From the NCBI RefSeq assembly GCF_003030465.1, contig NZ_CP028339.1, positions 2,480,001 through 2,544,000 of the forward strand: a DNA stretch of 64,000 nucleotides, given 5' to 3'. Position numbers and translations under genes: made by a program. Under the pieces are notes generated by a model. It saw only the letters and a program-made list of their open reading frames with translations. It did not search any database and was not told the origin of the DNA. Positions 1-8,386 of the stretch are shown here, piece after piece. Within the stretch, counting starts at the first letter, position 1; each line of letters begins with the position of its first letter. This DNA is from Thauera aromatica K172. Its GTDB lineage: Bacteria > Pseudomonadota > Gammaproteobacteria > Burkholderiales > Rhodocyclaceae.

Positions 1-88
1 GTTTCAGCTTTTCGACCAGTTCGGCCTCGACCAGCAGGGCATCGGTGCCGCGCTTGATCAGTTCGATCGCAGCCTGAACATCACTCAT
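1..88 (-). CDS. tyrS: Tyrosyl-tRNA synthetase, N-terminal fragment (cut by window edge)
   Basis: Only the first 29 codons are in the window. The translation begins MSDVQAAIELIKRGTDALL and continues with VEAELVEKLK, which matches the amino-terminal helix typical of betaproteobacterial TyrRS, the class I enzyme that charges tRNA-Tyr. The ATG at 88 is preceded by a TTTGGAGAA ribosome-binding site. It is divergent from the M23 peptidase gene, an arrangement common in Rhodocyclales. The catalytic HIGH/KMSKS region lies outside the window, so the identification rests on the N-terminus and the neighbour. Confidence 0.8.
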   Translation of the reverse strand, partial: MSDVQAAIELIKRGTDALLVEAELVEKLK

Positions 89-170
89 TGAATTTCTCCA
101 AAAATACCTTCCCGAACAAGTCGATTACTTTGCTACACTCGCGGAAATTTTTTGCCTATCCAAGCCTACC

Positions 171-1499
171 GTGTCCATGAAGGCCAGAAAGACCCGAATT
201 CTAGCCGATCTACCGGCCCGACTCCTCACCCGCCCGCGCAACTGGCTCTTCGGCGGCGTGGCCGGTGCTTCCTTGCTCGGTGTCGTCGCCGCCACCGCGG
301 TCGCTCCCGGGACGAGCATCGCAGACATCCCGTTTGCGCGCGTCGTCGAAACCTTGCCGGTGCCGGCGCTCGTTCCCGAGCCGGCGCATGACTTGCCGTT
401 CGTGCATAGCGATCGGATTCAGCCGGGCGACACCTTGCAGTCGATTTCCCGCCGTGTCGGCATCCACGATGCCGAAGCGCTCGACATGCTGTCAGGCTCG
501 GAGCAGGGCCGCCAGGCCCTCCGCCAGCTGCGCGCAGGACGCTCGGTGACTGCCGTTGTTCATGCCGACGGGCGCATCGCATCGTTCAGCCTGCCGCTCG
601 GCAACACCGGCCGGCAACTGATCGTCGAACGTGGCGAGAACGGCCTGGCGTTGCGCGAGGGGGACGACGGCACGCAGCTGACGATGATCGAAATGCGCTC
701 CGGCACGATCTCGAACTCCCTGTTCGGCGCCACCGACGCGGCCGGCGTGCCCGACAGCGTCGCCAATCAGCTGGTCGATCTGTTCGGCACCACGATCGAT
801 TTCCATACCGATCTGCGCAGTGAAGATCGCTTCAACGTGATCTACGAGTCGATCCACGCGGACGGCAATCCGGTTCGTGCCGGCCGCATTCTCGCCGCCG
901 AGTTCATCAACAACGGGACACGCCATGCGGTCGTGCTCTACCGCGGCCCCAGCGGCAAGGACCAATACTACACGGATGACGGCCGCAGCCTGCGCCAGGG
1001 CTTCCTGCGCTCTCCGCTGGAGTTTTCCCGGGTCAGCTCGAGCTTCGGGCGACGCCTGCACCCCATCCACCGGAGCTGGCGCAAGCACAACGGCACCGAT
1101 TTTGCCGCACCGCGCGGAACGCCCGTAAAAGCCACTTCCGACGGCACAGTGGACTTTGTCGGAACGCAGAACGGCTACGGCAAGATCGTCATCCTCAAGC
1201 ACCGCAACAACGTCGCTACCGCTTACGCCCACCTCAACGGATTCGTCGGCGGCCTGCGCAATGGGCAGGCCATCAGCCAGGGAGATCCCATCGGTTACGT
1301 GGGTTCGACCGGCTGGGCCACCGGCCCGCATCTCCACTACGAGGTCCGCATCAACAACGTACCCAAGGACCCGATGACCGTCGCCCTGCCAATGGCCGAC
1401 GCGCTGAGCCCTCGGGAACTCATCGCGTTTCGCCAGGAGACCGCTCCGCTGCGCGAACGCTTCGCACTGCTCAATTACGAGCTCGCCAGCGCGGACTGA
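171..1499 (+). CDS. M23-family murein DD-endopeptidase (MepM-like)
   Basis: A 442-residue envelope protein that probably cuts peptidoglycan cross-links. A single membrane segment (about residues 25-48, around LFGGVAGASLLGVV) anchors a periplasmic part. An OapA/LysM-like region near residue 75 (IQPGDTLQSISRRVG) is followed by a Csd3-type middle domain and a C-terminal LytM/M23 domain. The zinc motifs are intact: HNGTD near residue 305 and PHLHYEV near 386, so it should be catalytically active, unlike EnvC further along. GTG at 171 or the in-frame ATG at 177 can start; neither has a strong ribosome site. Escherichia coli MepM is of similar length. Confidence 0.85.
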   Translation: MSMKARKTRILADLPARLLTRPRNWLFGGVAGASLLGVVAATAVAPGTSIADIPFARVVETLPVPALVPEPAHDLPFVHSDRIQPGDTLQSISRRVGIHDAEALDMLSGSEQGRQALRQLRAGRSVTAVVHADGRIASFSLPLGNTGRQLIVERGENGLALREGDDGTQLTMIEMRSGTISNSLFGATDAAGVPDSVANQLVDLFGTTIDFHTDLRSEDRFNVIYESIHADGNPVRAGRILAAEFINNGTRHAVVLYRGPSGKDQYYTDDGRSLRQGFLRSPLEFSRVSSSFGRRLHPIHRSWRKHNGTDFAAPRGTPVKATSDGTVDFVGTQNGYGKIVILKHRNNVATAYAHLNGFVGGLRNGQAISQGDPIGYVGSTGWATGPHLHYEVRINNVPKDPMTVALPMADALSPRELIAFRQETAPLRERFALLNYELASAD

Positions 1500-1538
1500 C
1501 CCCGGGCAGTGCCCGCGTGCAGAGAGCCAGGCGGATGT

Positions 1539-1578
1539 AGTCAAGGCAACGGGCGCTGCAGCGCCCGTTGCCTTGACT
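1539..1578. terminator. 40-bp perfect palindrome between convergent genes (likely bidirectional terminator)
   Basis: The two 20-nt halves (1539-1558 and 1559-1578) are exact reverse complements with no spacer. The arms contain CAAGGCAACGGGCGCTG and its complement. It lies between the stop of the M23 peptidase (1499) and the stop of erpA (1626), which face each other, so a bidirectional transcription stop is the obvious reading. There is no T-run on either side, so termination would rest on the very stable hairpin alone. Confidence 0.55.
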
Positions 1579-1625
1579 GCTGTTGAAGCTCCGGTGCAGG
1601 ACGAGCCGACACCGACGACAGGGAT

Positions 1626-1976
1626 TCAGACCGAAAAGGACGAGCCGCAGCCGCAGGTGCTGGTCGCATTCGGATTGCGGATCACGAACTGGGAGCCTTC
1701 CAGACCTTCCGTATAGTCGATTTCAGCACCGAGAAGATACTGGTAGCTCATCGAGTCGATCAGCAGCATCACGCCGTTCTTCTCGTAAGTCGTGTCGTCC
1801 TCGTTGACCTCCTCGTCGAAGGTGAAGCCGTACTGGAAGCCCGAGCACCCGCCCCCCGAGACGAAGACACGTAGCTTGAGATCGGGATTGCCTTCTTCCT
1901 CGATCAGCTCGCGAACCTTGTTCGCCGCACTGTCGGTGAAGACCAGGATGTCGGGGGTTTCAACTTCTGCGCTCAT
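1626..1976 (-). CDS. erpA: Iron-sulfur cluster insertion protein ErpA
   Basis: A 116-residue A-type carrier that hands [4Fe-4S] or [2Fe-2S] clusters to target enzymes, notably in isoprenoid synthesis and respiration. The three cluster-binding cysteines are visible: one in [12 protein letters not shown] (middle) and two in [10 protein letters not shown] (C-terminus). The ATG at 1976 ([11 protein letters not shown]) is preceded by GAGGAGAAAAC, a strong ribosome site; an upstream in-frame start would add a non-conserved leader. argC lies 92 nt upstream on the same strand with a candidate promoter in the gap. Confidence 0.95.
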   Translation of the reverse strand: MSAEVETPDILVFTDSAANKVRELIEEEGNPDLKLRVFVSGGGCSGFQYGFTFDEEVNEDDTTYEKNGVMLLIDSMSYQYLLGAEIDYTEGLEGSQFVIRNPNATSTCGCGSSFSV

Positions 1977-2006
1977 GTTTTCTCCTCTGTTGGGGCAGCG
2001 GTGCGA

Positions 2007-2036
2007 ATGATGCGCCCTTTGCCGCCCCGCCGTCAA
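2007..2036 (-). promoter_or_regulatory. Candidate sigma-70 promoter of erpA
   Basis: On the minus strand TTGACG (2036-2031) and CATCAT (2012-2007) are 18 nt apart, ending about 30 nt before the erpA start. The -35 is good and the -10 is weak, so this is tentative. Confidence 0.35.
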
Positions 2037-2068
2037 AATCAGATCGACACCGATCGCCCGAGTTCCCT

Positions 2069-3106
2069 TCAGGGACTGACGGGGACGATATCCAGTCCGG
2101 CCTCTTCATCCAACCCGAACATGATGTTGAGGTTCTGCACGGCCTGGCCCGCCGCCCCCTTGACCAGGTTGTCGATCACCGACAACACGACCACGGTATC
2201 CCCGCCCTGGGGGCGGTGAACGGCGATTCGGCATATGTTCGATGCGCGCACCGAGCGAGTTTCGGGGTGGCTGCCGGCCGGCATCACGTCGACGAAAGCC
2301 TCCCCCGCATAGCGCTCCTCATACAACGCCTGCAGGTCGAGCTCGCCCGCACCGGGCAGCAGGCGGCCATACAGGGTGGCATGAATGCCGCGGATCAGCG
2401 GCGTAAGATGCGGCACGAAAGTAAGCTCGACCGGCTTGCCCGCAACCCGTGACAGCCCCTGCCGGATCTCGGGTAGATGGCGGTGCCCCGCCACCCCGTA
2501 AGCCTTGAAGCTGTCAGCCGCCTCGGGCAGCAGGGTATGGATCTCGGCCTTCCGGCCGGCGCCGGAAACACCCGACTTGGCATCCGCGATCAGATGCCCG
2601 CAATCGATCAGGCCGGCCTCGATCAAGGGCAGGAAACCGAGTTGAACGGCGGTCGGGTAGCAGCCCGGGTTGGCCAGCACGCGCGCAGAGCGAATCTGCT
2701 CGCGATTGAGCTCGGGCAGACCATACACCGCCTCGGCGACCAACGCCGGAGCCGCATGCTCCATTCCGTACCACTTTTCCCATTCGGCGATGTCGCGAAT
2801 GCGAAAATCCGCTGCCAGATCAATCACGCGAACGCCGGCCGCGACCAGTTCCGCCGCCTGCTTCATCGCAATCCCGTTCGGGGTCGCAAAGAACACGGCA
2901 TCGCATTTTTCCAGTTCGGCATCCTGAGGGGCGACGAACTTCAGATTCACCCGGTGGCGCAGGCTGGGGAAGATGTCGGAAACCGCCATACCTGCTTCGC
3001 CGCGAGAGGTGATTGCAACCAGATCGACGTCCGGGTGACGGCACAGCAGACGCAACAACTCGACGCCGGTATATCCGGTCCCGCCGACCACTCCAACCTT
3101 GATCAT
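2069..3106 (-). CDS. argC: N-acetyl-gamma-glutamyl-phosphate reductase ArgC
   Basis: A 345-residue cytoplasmic enzyme of arginine synthesis that reduces N-acetylglutamyl phosphate to the semialdehyde with NADPH. The Rossmann motif [15 protein letters not shown] is at the N-terminus. The active-site cysteine lies in [13 protein letters not shown] near residue 150, and the substrate-binding [11 protein letters not shown] segment is near residue 215. Length matches the long ArgC type. The start is placed at ATG 3106 ([11 protein letters not shown]) because a longer frame upstream lacks family similarity. erpA follows on the same strand. Confidence 0.96.
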   Translation of the reverse strand: MIKVGVVGGTGYTGVELLRLLCRHPDVDLVAITSRGEAGMAVSDIFPSLRHRVNLKFVAPQDAELEKCDAVFFATPNGIAMKQAAELVAAGVRVIDLAADFRIRDIAEWEKWYGMEHAAPALVAEAVYGLPELNREQIRSARVLANPGCYPTAVQLGFLPLIEAGLIDCGHLIADAKSGVSGAGRKAEIHTLLPEAADSFKAYGVAGHRHLPEIRQGLSRVAGKPVELTFVPHLTPLIRGIHATLYGRLLPGAGELDLQALYEERYAGEAFVDVMPAGSHPETRSVRASNICRIAVHRPQGGDTVVVLSVIDNLVKGAAGQAVQNLNIMFGLDEEAGLDIVPVSP

Positions 3107-3247
3107 GCTCTTTCCTCGCAGCAAAACTCCCGGATCGGGATTATCGCACTCCCGCAGCGAAACGCGGCACGGAGAAAAGCGCCCGCATACCGGCAAGAGC
3201 TGAAAACCCAACACTCCGGACCGCCCCGCCCGGCCGTGTCCAAAAGC

Positions 3248-3277
3248 GCAAAAGCCGCCAGAAAAGGCGGCTTTTGC
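3248..3277 (-). terminator. Intrinsic terminator of the rplM-rpsI operon
   Basis: Twelve-base arms GCAAAAGCCGCC (3248-3259) and GGCGGCTTTTGC (3266-3277) flank a six-base loop. Read on the minus strand, the GC stem is followed by TTTT and a further T-rich stretch. It lies 20 nt beyond the rpsI stop codon. Confidence 0.75.
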
Positions 3278-3297
3278 GAATTCCTTCCCTGCGCCGA

Positions 3298-3690
3298 TCA
3301 GCGCTTGGAGAACTGCTTGCGACGGCGCGCCTTGCGCAGGCCGACTTTCTTCCGTTCGACTTCGCGGGCATCGCGGGTCACGAAACCCGCGGTGCGCAGC
3401 TCGGATTTCAGCTCGGCGCTAAAGTCGATCAGGGCACGCGTGATGCCATGGCGGACCGCACCGGCCTGACCGGATTCGCCGCCACCGGTAACGTTCACCA
3501 TGATGTCGAACTTGTCCTGATTGCCGGTGAGCACCAGCGGCTGACGCACGATCATGCGGCCGGTTTCACGCGAGAAGAACTCGTCCACCGGCTTGCCGTT
3601 GACGACGATGTTGCCGGAGCCCGGCTTGATGAACACACGGGCGACCGCGGTCTTGCGGCGACCGGTACCGTAGTTGTAAGTCACAGCCAT
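3298..3690 (-). CDS. rpsI: 30S ribosomal protein S9
   Basis: A 130-residue protein of the small-subunit head whose C-terminal tail reaches the P-site tRNA. The sequence starts [19 protein letters not shown] and ends in the diagnostic basic tail [12 protein letters not shown]. Conserved [15 protein letters not shown] is near residue 68. It lies 12 nt downstream of rplM on the same strand, the usual two-gene ribosomal operon, and is closed by the hairpin at 3248-3277. Confidence 0.98.
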   Translation of the reverse strand: MAVTYNYGTGRRKTAVARVFIKPGSGNIVVNGKPVDEFFSRETGRMIVRQPLVLTGNQDKFDIMVNVTGGGESGQAGAVRHGITRALIDFSAELKSELRTAGFVTRDAREVERKKVGLRKARRRKQFSKR

Positions 3691-3702
3691 TTATCGGCTC
3701 CT

Positions 3703-4131
3703 TCAGATCTCGAGAACTTGCGGCTGCTGGGCGCTGTGCGGATGGGACGGCCCCGCATAGCACTTCAGCTTCTTCAGCATGGCGTAGCCCAGCGGGCCCT
3801 TCGGCAGCATGCCCTTCACCGCCTTCTCGAGCACGCGCTCGGGGAAGCGCTGCTGGAGCTTGGTGAAGTTGGTTTCGTAGATGCCGCCCGGGTAGCCGGA
3901 GTGGCGGTAGTATTTCTTGTCCTGGGCCTTGTTGCCGGTCACGCGCAGCTTATCGACATTGACCACGACGATGAAATCGCCGGTATCGACGTGAGGGGTG
4001 TAAATGGCCTTGTGCTTGCCGCGCAGACGGCGAGCCACTTCGGCGGCAAGACGGCCAAGCACCTTGTCCGTGCCGTCGACAACGAACCAGTCGCGCTTGA
4101 CCTCGTGCGGCTTGGCAGAAAACGTCTTCAT
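3703..4131 (-). CDS. rplM: 50S ribosomal protein L13
   Basis: A 142-residue primary binding protein of 23S rRNA. The N-terminus [19 protein letters not shown] and the internal [28 protein letters not shown] segments are typical. A near-consensus promoter lies 56-85 nt upstream, with an inverted repeat centred on its -10 box. It is the first gene of rplM-rpsI. Confidence 0.98.
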   Translation of the reverse strand: MKTFSAKPHEVKRDWFVVDGTDKVLGRLAAEVARRLRGKHKAIYTPHVDTGDFIVVVNVDKLRVTGNKAQDKKYYRHSGYPGGIYETNFTKLQQRFPERVLEKAVKGMLPKGPLGYAMLKKLKCYAGPSHPHSAQQPQVLEI

Positions 4132-4186
4132 GTGGATCCTCGATCTTGTCAGGCCTGCGAACCGGCCGTCAAACGGAAAGCTCGCA

Positions 4187-4216
4187 ATTCTAATGCGAGC
4201 ACCGGCTCGATGTCAA
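4187..4216 (-). promoter_or_regulatory. Sigma-70 promoter of rplM-rpsI with dyad over the -10 box
   Basis: On the minus strand TTGACA (4216-4211) and TAGAAT (4192-4187) are separated by 18 nt, close to consensus. An inverted repeat CTCGCA (4181-4186) / TGCGAG (4194-4199) is centred exactly on the -10 element. The predicted leader to the rplM ATG is about 50 nt. Confidence 0.7.
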
Positions 4217-4246
4217 TTATTCCGTGCGTCGGCGCCATGTCAGGCG

Positions 4247-4276
4247 AAAAAAAACGCAGTCCGCGAGGACTGCGTT
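4247..4276 (-). terminator. Intrinsic terminator of the candidate small RNA
   Basis: Ten-base perfect arms AACGCAGTCC (4253-4262) and GGACTGCGTT (4267-4276) with a GCGA loop. On the minus strand the stem runs into eight consecutive T (4254-4247). No protein gene on this strand ends here, which is why a non-coding transcript is proposed. Confidence 0.85.
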
Positions 4277-4356
4277 AAATCCACACCAAAGGAGGAGGGT
4301 GGAGGAGACACCGCTTGGATCGGCGCGTCTTTGTTCCCGCGTCAGCGATCCGACTG
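4247..4356 (-). ncRNA. Candidate small RNA with CU-rich anti-Shine-Dalgarno loops
   Basis: A transcript of about 110 nt is predicted from a good promoter (4363-4391) and a strong intrinsic terminator (4247-4276), with no open frame of note. On the minus strand it would fold as a 5' stem GGATCG/CGATCC (4351-4346 with 4322-4317), then a hairpin with CCACC-type arms (4302-4281) whose loop is UCCUCCUUU. An alternative overlapping hairpin GGUG/CACC (4312-4298) has loop UCUCCUC. Both loops are complementary to ribosome-binding sites (GGAGGA). This recalls the CCUCC-loop small RNAs of alphaproteobacteria (cuckoo RNAs), but homology is not claimed. The function is unknown; a role in translation control or in binding a regulator protein is inference. 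Confidence 0.55.
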
Positions 4357-4741
4357 AGACGAATTATGCGCAAGCCGCAAAATATTGGCAAGATTTTTTT
4401 GTGCAATGCACGATAAATGTTTTGATTTTTTCATAAGCAGGATTTATTCAGGCTCAACTGCTTGTTTTATCTCGATTTGCGCTCTTATCCGGGACCCATG
4501 GACCTTCCCCGGCCCCACTACCAGAAAGCGATTTAACGCTGGTTTTGTGCGCTGCATGAATACGCTCCCGTATTGTATCTGCAGCCCCCCTCCCAAACCT
4601 GCGCTCCCCTCATTGACGACGCGACTTGCGGCCCGCCCGACAGGCACGAGCGCAAGCTTGCGGCACTGCGGTAACATGCGGCCCGGCACCCCGCCGGCAA
4701 CCGCAGACAAGGGCCGTTTCGCCCTGCAGGAGTTCACGACA
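4357..4741. other. Non-coding gap: small-RNA promoter and leader of the OsmC gene
   Basis: No supported gene here. The left part is AT-rich, unlike the rest of the window, and holds the minus-strand promoter described above. The right part is the untranslated region of the OsmC-family gene. An in-frame extension of that gene upstream of 4742 is open but has no family similarity and unlike composition. Confidence 0.6.
4363..4391 (-). promoter_or_regulatory. Promoter of the candidate small RNA
   Basis: On the minus strand TTGCCA (4391-4386) and CATAAT (4368-4363) are 17 nt apart. A second overlapping pair, TTGCAC (4406-4401) and TATTTT (4384-4379) at 16 nt, lies just upstream. The first would start transcription near 4356. 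Confidence 0.5.
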
Positions 4742-5161
4742 ATGGAATGCACCATCAAATGGCTCGACGGCATGAGCTTCATCGCCGAAACCGGGACCGG
4801 TCACCTCGTTGCCATGGATGGCGCGCCCGAAGCAGGAGGGCGCAACCTGGCACCGCGGCCGATGGAATTGATGCTTGCCGGGGCGGGCGGCTGCACAGCC
4901 TTCGACGTCGTTCTGATCCTCAAGCGCGGCCGCCACGACGTGCGCGGCTGCAGCGTACGCCTGGAGGCCGAACGCGCGGAAAGCGACCCCAAAGTGTTCA
5001 CCCGGATCTGCTTCATCTACACGATCACCGGCCGCAAGCTCAAACCCGAAGCGGTCGAGCGCGCCATCCATCTCTCGGCCGAAAAATACTGCTCGGCTTC
5101 AATCATGCTGGCCAAGACTGCGGAAATCACCCACGACTTCGAGATCGTCGAGGCCGATTGA
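4742..5161 (+). CDS. OsmC/Ohr-family protein (YhfA-like)
   Basis: A 139-residue protein of the OsmC superfamily, whose members are thiol peroxidases or proteins of unknown role. The family's central helix with its cysteine is visible in MLAGAGGCTAFDVVLIL near residue 53, and the second cysteine in SAEKYCSASIMLAKT near residue 118. Start ATG at 4742 (MECTIKWLDGMSF) fits family length. Short YhfA-type members are a distinct branch from Ohr, so peroxide reduction is possible but not proven. coq7 converges on it from the right, a pairing often seen in betaproteobacteria. Confidence 0.85.
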   Translation: MECTIKWLDGMSFIAETGTGHLVAMDGAPEAGGRNLAPRPMELMLAGAGGCTAFDVVLILKRGRHDVRGCSVRLEAERAESDPKVFTRICFIYTITGRKLKPEAVERAIHLSAEKYCSASIMLAKTAEITHDFEIVEAD

Positions 5162-5174
5162 AGGGGCGCCGGCA

Positions 5175-5214
5175 CCGCCCGCCTCGATCGCCGGCGGCGG
5201 ATGAGGCGGGGCGG
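5175..5214. terminator. Possible bidirectional terminator hairpin
   Basis: CCGCCCGCCTC (5175-5185) and GAGGCGGGGCGG (5203-5214) form a stable imperfect stem between the convergent OsmC and coq7 stops. There is no T-run. Confidence 0.35.
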
Positions 5215-5216
5215 GG

Positions 5217-5837
5217 TCAGATACGGTAGGCCAGCGTCGTCATCAGCTTCGCCCCCAGCCTCATCGCCGCCTTCACAGGGGCAGGAAGCTCGTGCGCCCC
5301 AAGCCCGACTGCCGTATCGGCATGCCCGGCCTCGTCCTCCTTCATCTGCTCGACGATCGCGCGCGAGCGCAGATCGGCGGCAGGCAACGCCTCCAGATGG
5401 CCCTTCAGGTGCTGCTCGACCTGACGCTCGGTTTCGGCCAGAAAACCCAGATTCTGACGTTCGCCGAAGCGCCCGGCCAGCATTCCCAGGCACAGCGAAC
5501 CGCCGTACCACAAGGGATTGAGCAGGCTCTTGCGCCCTCCCAGATCCGCAATCCGGCGCTCGGTCCACGCCAGGTGCTCGGTTTCTTCCTGTGAAGCGTG
5601 GCGCAACGCGTCGCGGATGGTGGGGTCGCGCGACATCATCGCCTGCCCTTGGTAGAGGGCCTGGGCACAGATCTCGCCGGCATGATCGACCCGCATCAGC
5701 GCTGCGGCATGGCGACGCTCGGCATCGCTGAGTACGGTCTCGTCGATGCCCTCTCCCGGTACCGGGCGCACACTGGAGGCCGGCGCGAAGACGGTACGCA
5801 GCGCCCGGTCGAATTCGATGATGGCACGATCGATCAT
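5217..5837 (-). CDS. coq7: Demethoxyubiquinone hydroxylase Coq7
   Basis: A 206-residue di-iron monooxygenase that adds the last ring hydroxyl in ubiquinone synthesis, acting at the membrane surface. Di-iron ligands are visible in MRVDHAGEICAQALYQGQ, in EETEHLAWTERR and in the C-terminal EQMKEDEAGHADTA. Its length agrees with the bacterial family. Its ATG overlaps the stop of the CNP1-like gene by one base (TGATG), so the two are translationally coupled at the end of a leftward operon. Confidence 0.95.
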   Translation of the reverse strand: MIDRAIIEFDRALRTVFAPASSVRPVPGEGIDETVLSDAERRHAAALMRVDHAGEICAQALYQGQAMMSRDPTIRDALRHASQEETEHLAWTERRIADLGGRKSLLNPLWYGGSLCLGMLAGRFGERQNLGFLAETERQVEQHLKGHLEALPAADLRSRAIVEQMKEDEAGHADTAVGLGAHELPAPVKAAMRLGAKLMTTLAYRI

Positions 5838-6349
5838 CAGCGCACCTCCGACGGATAGTGGCTACGGCGCTGCTTGAGCAGTTGCAGTGCATGATCGCGG
5901 TTACGTGGCGCGGCAAGACCGTCACACAGGTAGTCCCAGGCGAGTGCCGCTCGTGGCCGGTTATAGGCATTGCCCCCGATGGCCTGCCATTCGCTCTTTT
6001 TCATCGCCACCCAGCTGCCGTCAGGACGCCCGCTGGCATAGATGCGCCGCTCTCCGGTCGCGCAGCGAATCCCCTCGAAGGTCACGTTTTCCGCACCGCC
6101 CGCCGCACGCGCGACCAGGGTGTAGCGCACCACGCCATCTTCGCCGATGCTGACGCTGCCTTCGTCGACGAAAAACAGGTTGGGCGAAGGCGTGCCGGTA
6201 TCGAAGGCGCGCAGTCGGGCTTCCTCGACCGCCGGCGGCAGCGCCACTTCGCCTTCCTTCCAGTCGGAATCGGTGTCCACCAACAGGCCTGCCAGCGCAG
6301 GCCCGCAAGCCAGGGCCAGGGCCAGGGCCAGCAGCCCCCCGCGAGTCAT
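5837..6349 (-). CDS. CNP1-like family exported protein
   Basis: A 170-residue protein with an N-terminal signal peptide (MTRGGLLALALALACGPALA, cleavage after ALA). The body resembles the CNP1 family, a group of neisserial and betaproteobacterial envelope proteins of unknown role; typical are DWKEGEVALP near the mature start, ATGERRIYA in the middle and WDYLCDGLA near the end. ATG 6349 is preferred because the longer TTG start at 6388 would run into the DUF3501 gene and spoil the signal peptide. It lies between DUF3501 and coq7 in one transcription unit. Confidence 0.75.
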   Translation of the reverse strand: MTRGGLLALALALACGPALAGLLVDTDSDWKEGEVALPPAVEEARLRAFDTGTPSPNLFFVDEGSVSIGEDGVVRYTLVARAAGGAENVTFEGIRCATGERRIYASGRPDGSWVAMKKSEWQAIGGNAYNRPRAALAWDYLCDGLAAPRNRDHALQLLKQRRSHYPSEVR

Positions 6350-6366
6350 ACGGGATTCGATCGATT

Positions 6367-6951
6367 TCAAGCGTGCAATTCTCCACAAAGCGAAAGCCGA
6401 ACCGCCTCCGGCACCGGATCGACCAGCGCCGCATAGGAGGGATGGTCGATGCCGACAGCCAGCGCCGCACCGCTCTTCAGCGCCCGGCCCCGCTGCGGGC
6501 CGAGTTCGAAGCGCAGAAAATGCACCGAAGACGTCTTCTCGTCATTTTCGCGTCCGAGATCCTCGTCGGCAATGGCAAATACCGGATCGAACCCTGCCAC
6601 CCGCACCCAGACGCGATCCTCGATACCGATCAAACGCCCCAGCCACCGTCTGCGATCGGCTTCTTCGGAAAACTCGATCAGCATGGTCGCCTTCCAGTTC
6701 TGGCCATCGGGAACGAGCGGGTTGTAGGCCGCGAGCTCATCGGCAATGCCCGCTTCCTCGAAAATGCGCTCGATGCGCAGCATTTCCTGGATCTGGTAAC
6801 GGATCGTCAGTTCATCTTCGAACAGCAAGGTGACATGGGGACCAACCGCGAGCGCGCGATTTTTCTTGTGCGCCATCACTTTCGCGCGAAACTCGGCACG
6901 CTGGCGGGCGTACTCCTCCAGGCTCAGCAGACTGCCGCGCTCGATCGTCAT
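6367..6951 (-). CDS. DUF3501 family protein
   Basis: A 194-residue cytoplasmic protein of unknown function. The family is known almost only from neighbourhoods with rubrerythrin and an HdrB-like Fe-S protein, as here. The sequence is rich in charged helices ([18 protein letters not shown]) and has a conserved-looking core ([18 protein letters not shown], then [10 protein letters not shown]). The ATG overlaps the stop of the Fe-S protein gene by four bases (ATGA), so the products are probably made in fixed ratio. Its job within the rubrerythrin system is not established. Confidence 0.85.
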   Translation of the reverse strand: MTIERGSLLSLEEYARQRAEFRAKVMAHKKNRALAVGPHVTLLFEDELTIRYQIQEMLRIERIFEEAGIADELAAYNPLVPDGQNWKATMLIEFSEEADRRRWLGRLIGIEDRVWVRVAGFDPVFAIADEDLGRENDEKTSSVHFLRFELGPQRGRALKSGAALAVGIDHPSYAALVDPVPEAVRLSLCGELHA

Positions 6952-8303
6952 CGCAATTTCTCCTCCAGACCGTAGGCCATGCGCAACAGGGTCAGCGGGT
7001 GGGCTTTCGTTGCTTCGAGCTTCGTTCCGCTGTCGCGGATTCCCTGCTGGATGTGGCGCCCGGCAATCGGACAGTCGGAGCTGATGAAATCGGGGGCCGC
7101 CTGCGCCATCTGACGAAAAACCGGCTTGCCGATCTTCATCGACTGCTCGAAATATTCCGTCTTCACTCCCCAGGTGCCGTCATGGCCGGCGCAGCGCTCG
7201 ATCGTCACCACTTCCGTCCCCGGAATCAGCTGCAGGGTCTCGCGCGTCTTCTGGCCCACGTTCTGCACCCGGCCATGGCAGGGAATGTGGTACGCGACCT
7301 TGCCCAGCCGCCGCGTGAAGTCGGTCTTCAACAGCCCGTCGCGGTGGCGCAGGACGAAGTACTCGAAGGGATCGAACATCGCTTCGGCCACTGCTGCGAC
7401 GTCCTCGTCCTCCGGATAGAGCAAAGGCAACTCCTGCTTGAACATCAGCGCACACGAAGGGACCGGGGCGAGCACCGCATATCCCTCGCGGGCGAGCTTG
7501 GCCAGCACCGGAATGTTGCGCCGCTTCAGCCGATCGACGCCCTCGAGGTCGCCCAGTTCGAGCTTCGGCATCCCGCAGCACGCCTCCTGCGGCACCAGCA
7601 GCGACGGAATCTCGTTGTGCGCCAGCACCGCGACCAGGTCATGGCCGATGCCGGGTTCGTTGTAGTTGATGTAGCAGGTCGAGAAGATCGCCACCTTGCC
7701 CGGAGTGCGCTCGCCATCGCGCACCGGCCAATCCGCGGCGACTTCGGCCCTGGCGCGGAATTTCGCCGCGGCGTAAGGAGGCAATTCGCGCCGCTTGTCC
7801 ACGCCCAGCACCGACTGCAGCACGCTGCGCGCCGCGCCGTTGCGGTTGGCCGCATTGACTGCCTGCGCCACCACCGGGATCGCCGCCAGCTTGCCGAGGG
7901 CGTCGGTGCTGGTGAGCAGCTTGTCGCGGAACCTGACTTCGCCCTTGCGAAACTTCACCGCCTTCGCGCGCAGCATCAGGTGGGGAAAATCGATGTTCCA
8001 CTCATGCGGCGGCACGTAGGGGCATTTGGTCATGAAGCAGATGTCGCACAGGTAACACTGATCGACGACTTTCCAGTAATCCTTTTTCTCCACTCCGTCG
8101 ATTTCCATGCTGCGGCTCGCATCGACGAGATCGAACAGGGTCGGAAAGGCGTTGCACAGATTCACGCAGCGCCGGCACCCATGACAGATGCCGAACACCC
8201 GCTCCATTTCCGCGAGCACCTCGCCTTCGTCGTAGTAGCAGTCTTCGCGCCAGGCGATCGGATGCCGCCTGGGCGCCTCGAGACTTCCCTCGCGCTGATT
8301 CAT
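6948..8303 (-). CDS. HdrB/GlpC-like iron-sulfur protein of the rubrerythrin cluster
   Basis: A 451-residue protein probably passing electrons to a partner. Two ferredoxin-type clusters are seen near the N-terminus: [11 protein letters not shown] (about residue 40) and [13 protein letters not shown] (about 80). Two CCG-type modules follow, as in heterodisulfide reductase subunit B. The first has an intact CCGMP; in the second the usual CCG reads CAG ([10 protein letters not shown]), so its cluster may differ. Start [11 protein letters not shown] at 8303 follows a GGAGGAGCT-like site. The gene sits 83 nt after rubrerythrin and overlaps DUF3501. Known family context, but the electron donor and acceptor are not known from sequence. 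Confidence 0.88.
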   Translation of the reverse strand: MNQREGSLEAPRRHPIAWREDCYYDEGEVLAEMERVFGICHGCRRCVNLCNAFPTLFDLVDASRSMEIDGVEKKDYWKVVDQCYLCDICFMTKCPYVPPHEWNIDFPHLMLRAKAVKFRKGEVRFRDKLLTSTDALGKLAAIPVVAQAVNAANRNGAARSVLQSVLGVDKRRELPPYAAAKFRARAEVAADWPVRDGERTPGKVAIFSTCYINYNEPGIGHDLVAVLAHNEIPSLLVPQEACCGMPKLELGDLEGVDRLKRRNIPVLAKLAREGYAVLAPVPSCALMFKQELPLLYPEDEDVAAVAEAMFDPFEYFVLRHRDGLLKTDFTRRLGKVAYHIPCHGRVQNVGQKTRETLQLIPGTEVVTIERCAGHDGTWGVKTEYFEQSMKIGKPVFRQMAQAAPDFISSDCPIAGRHIQQGIRDSGTKLEATKAHPLTLLRMAYGLEEKLR

Positions 8304-8368
8304 GACAGCTCCTCCCTTCCCTCGATCCGGCGCCAGGCGGGGCGCACCGCAAGCCGGGCGAAGAGTTC

Positions 8369-8385
8369 TCCGCCGGGGCGGCGGA
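8369..8385 (-). other. Small hairpin after the rubrerythrin stop
   Basis: TCCGCC (8369-8374) and GGCGGA (8380-8385) form a short GC stem two bases past the rubrerythrin stop codon. Without a T-run it may act as an attenuator or mRNA-stability element that favours rubrerythrin over the downstream genes. Confidence 0.3.
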
Positions 8386-8386
8386 C

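Noticed and set aside
4385-4741. N-terminal extension of the OsmC-family protein
   Set aside because: In-frame but without family similarity; composition changes sharply at 4742, where a conserved start is present.
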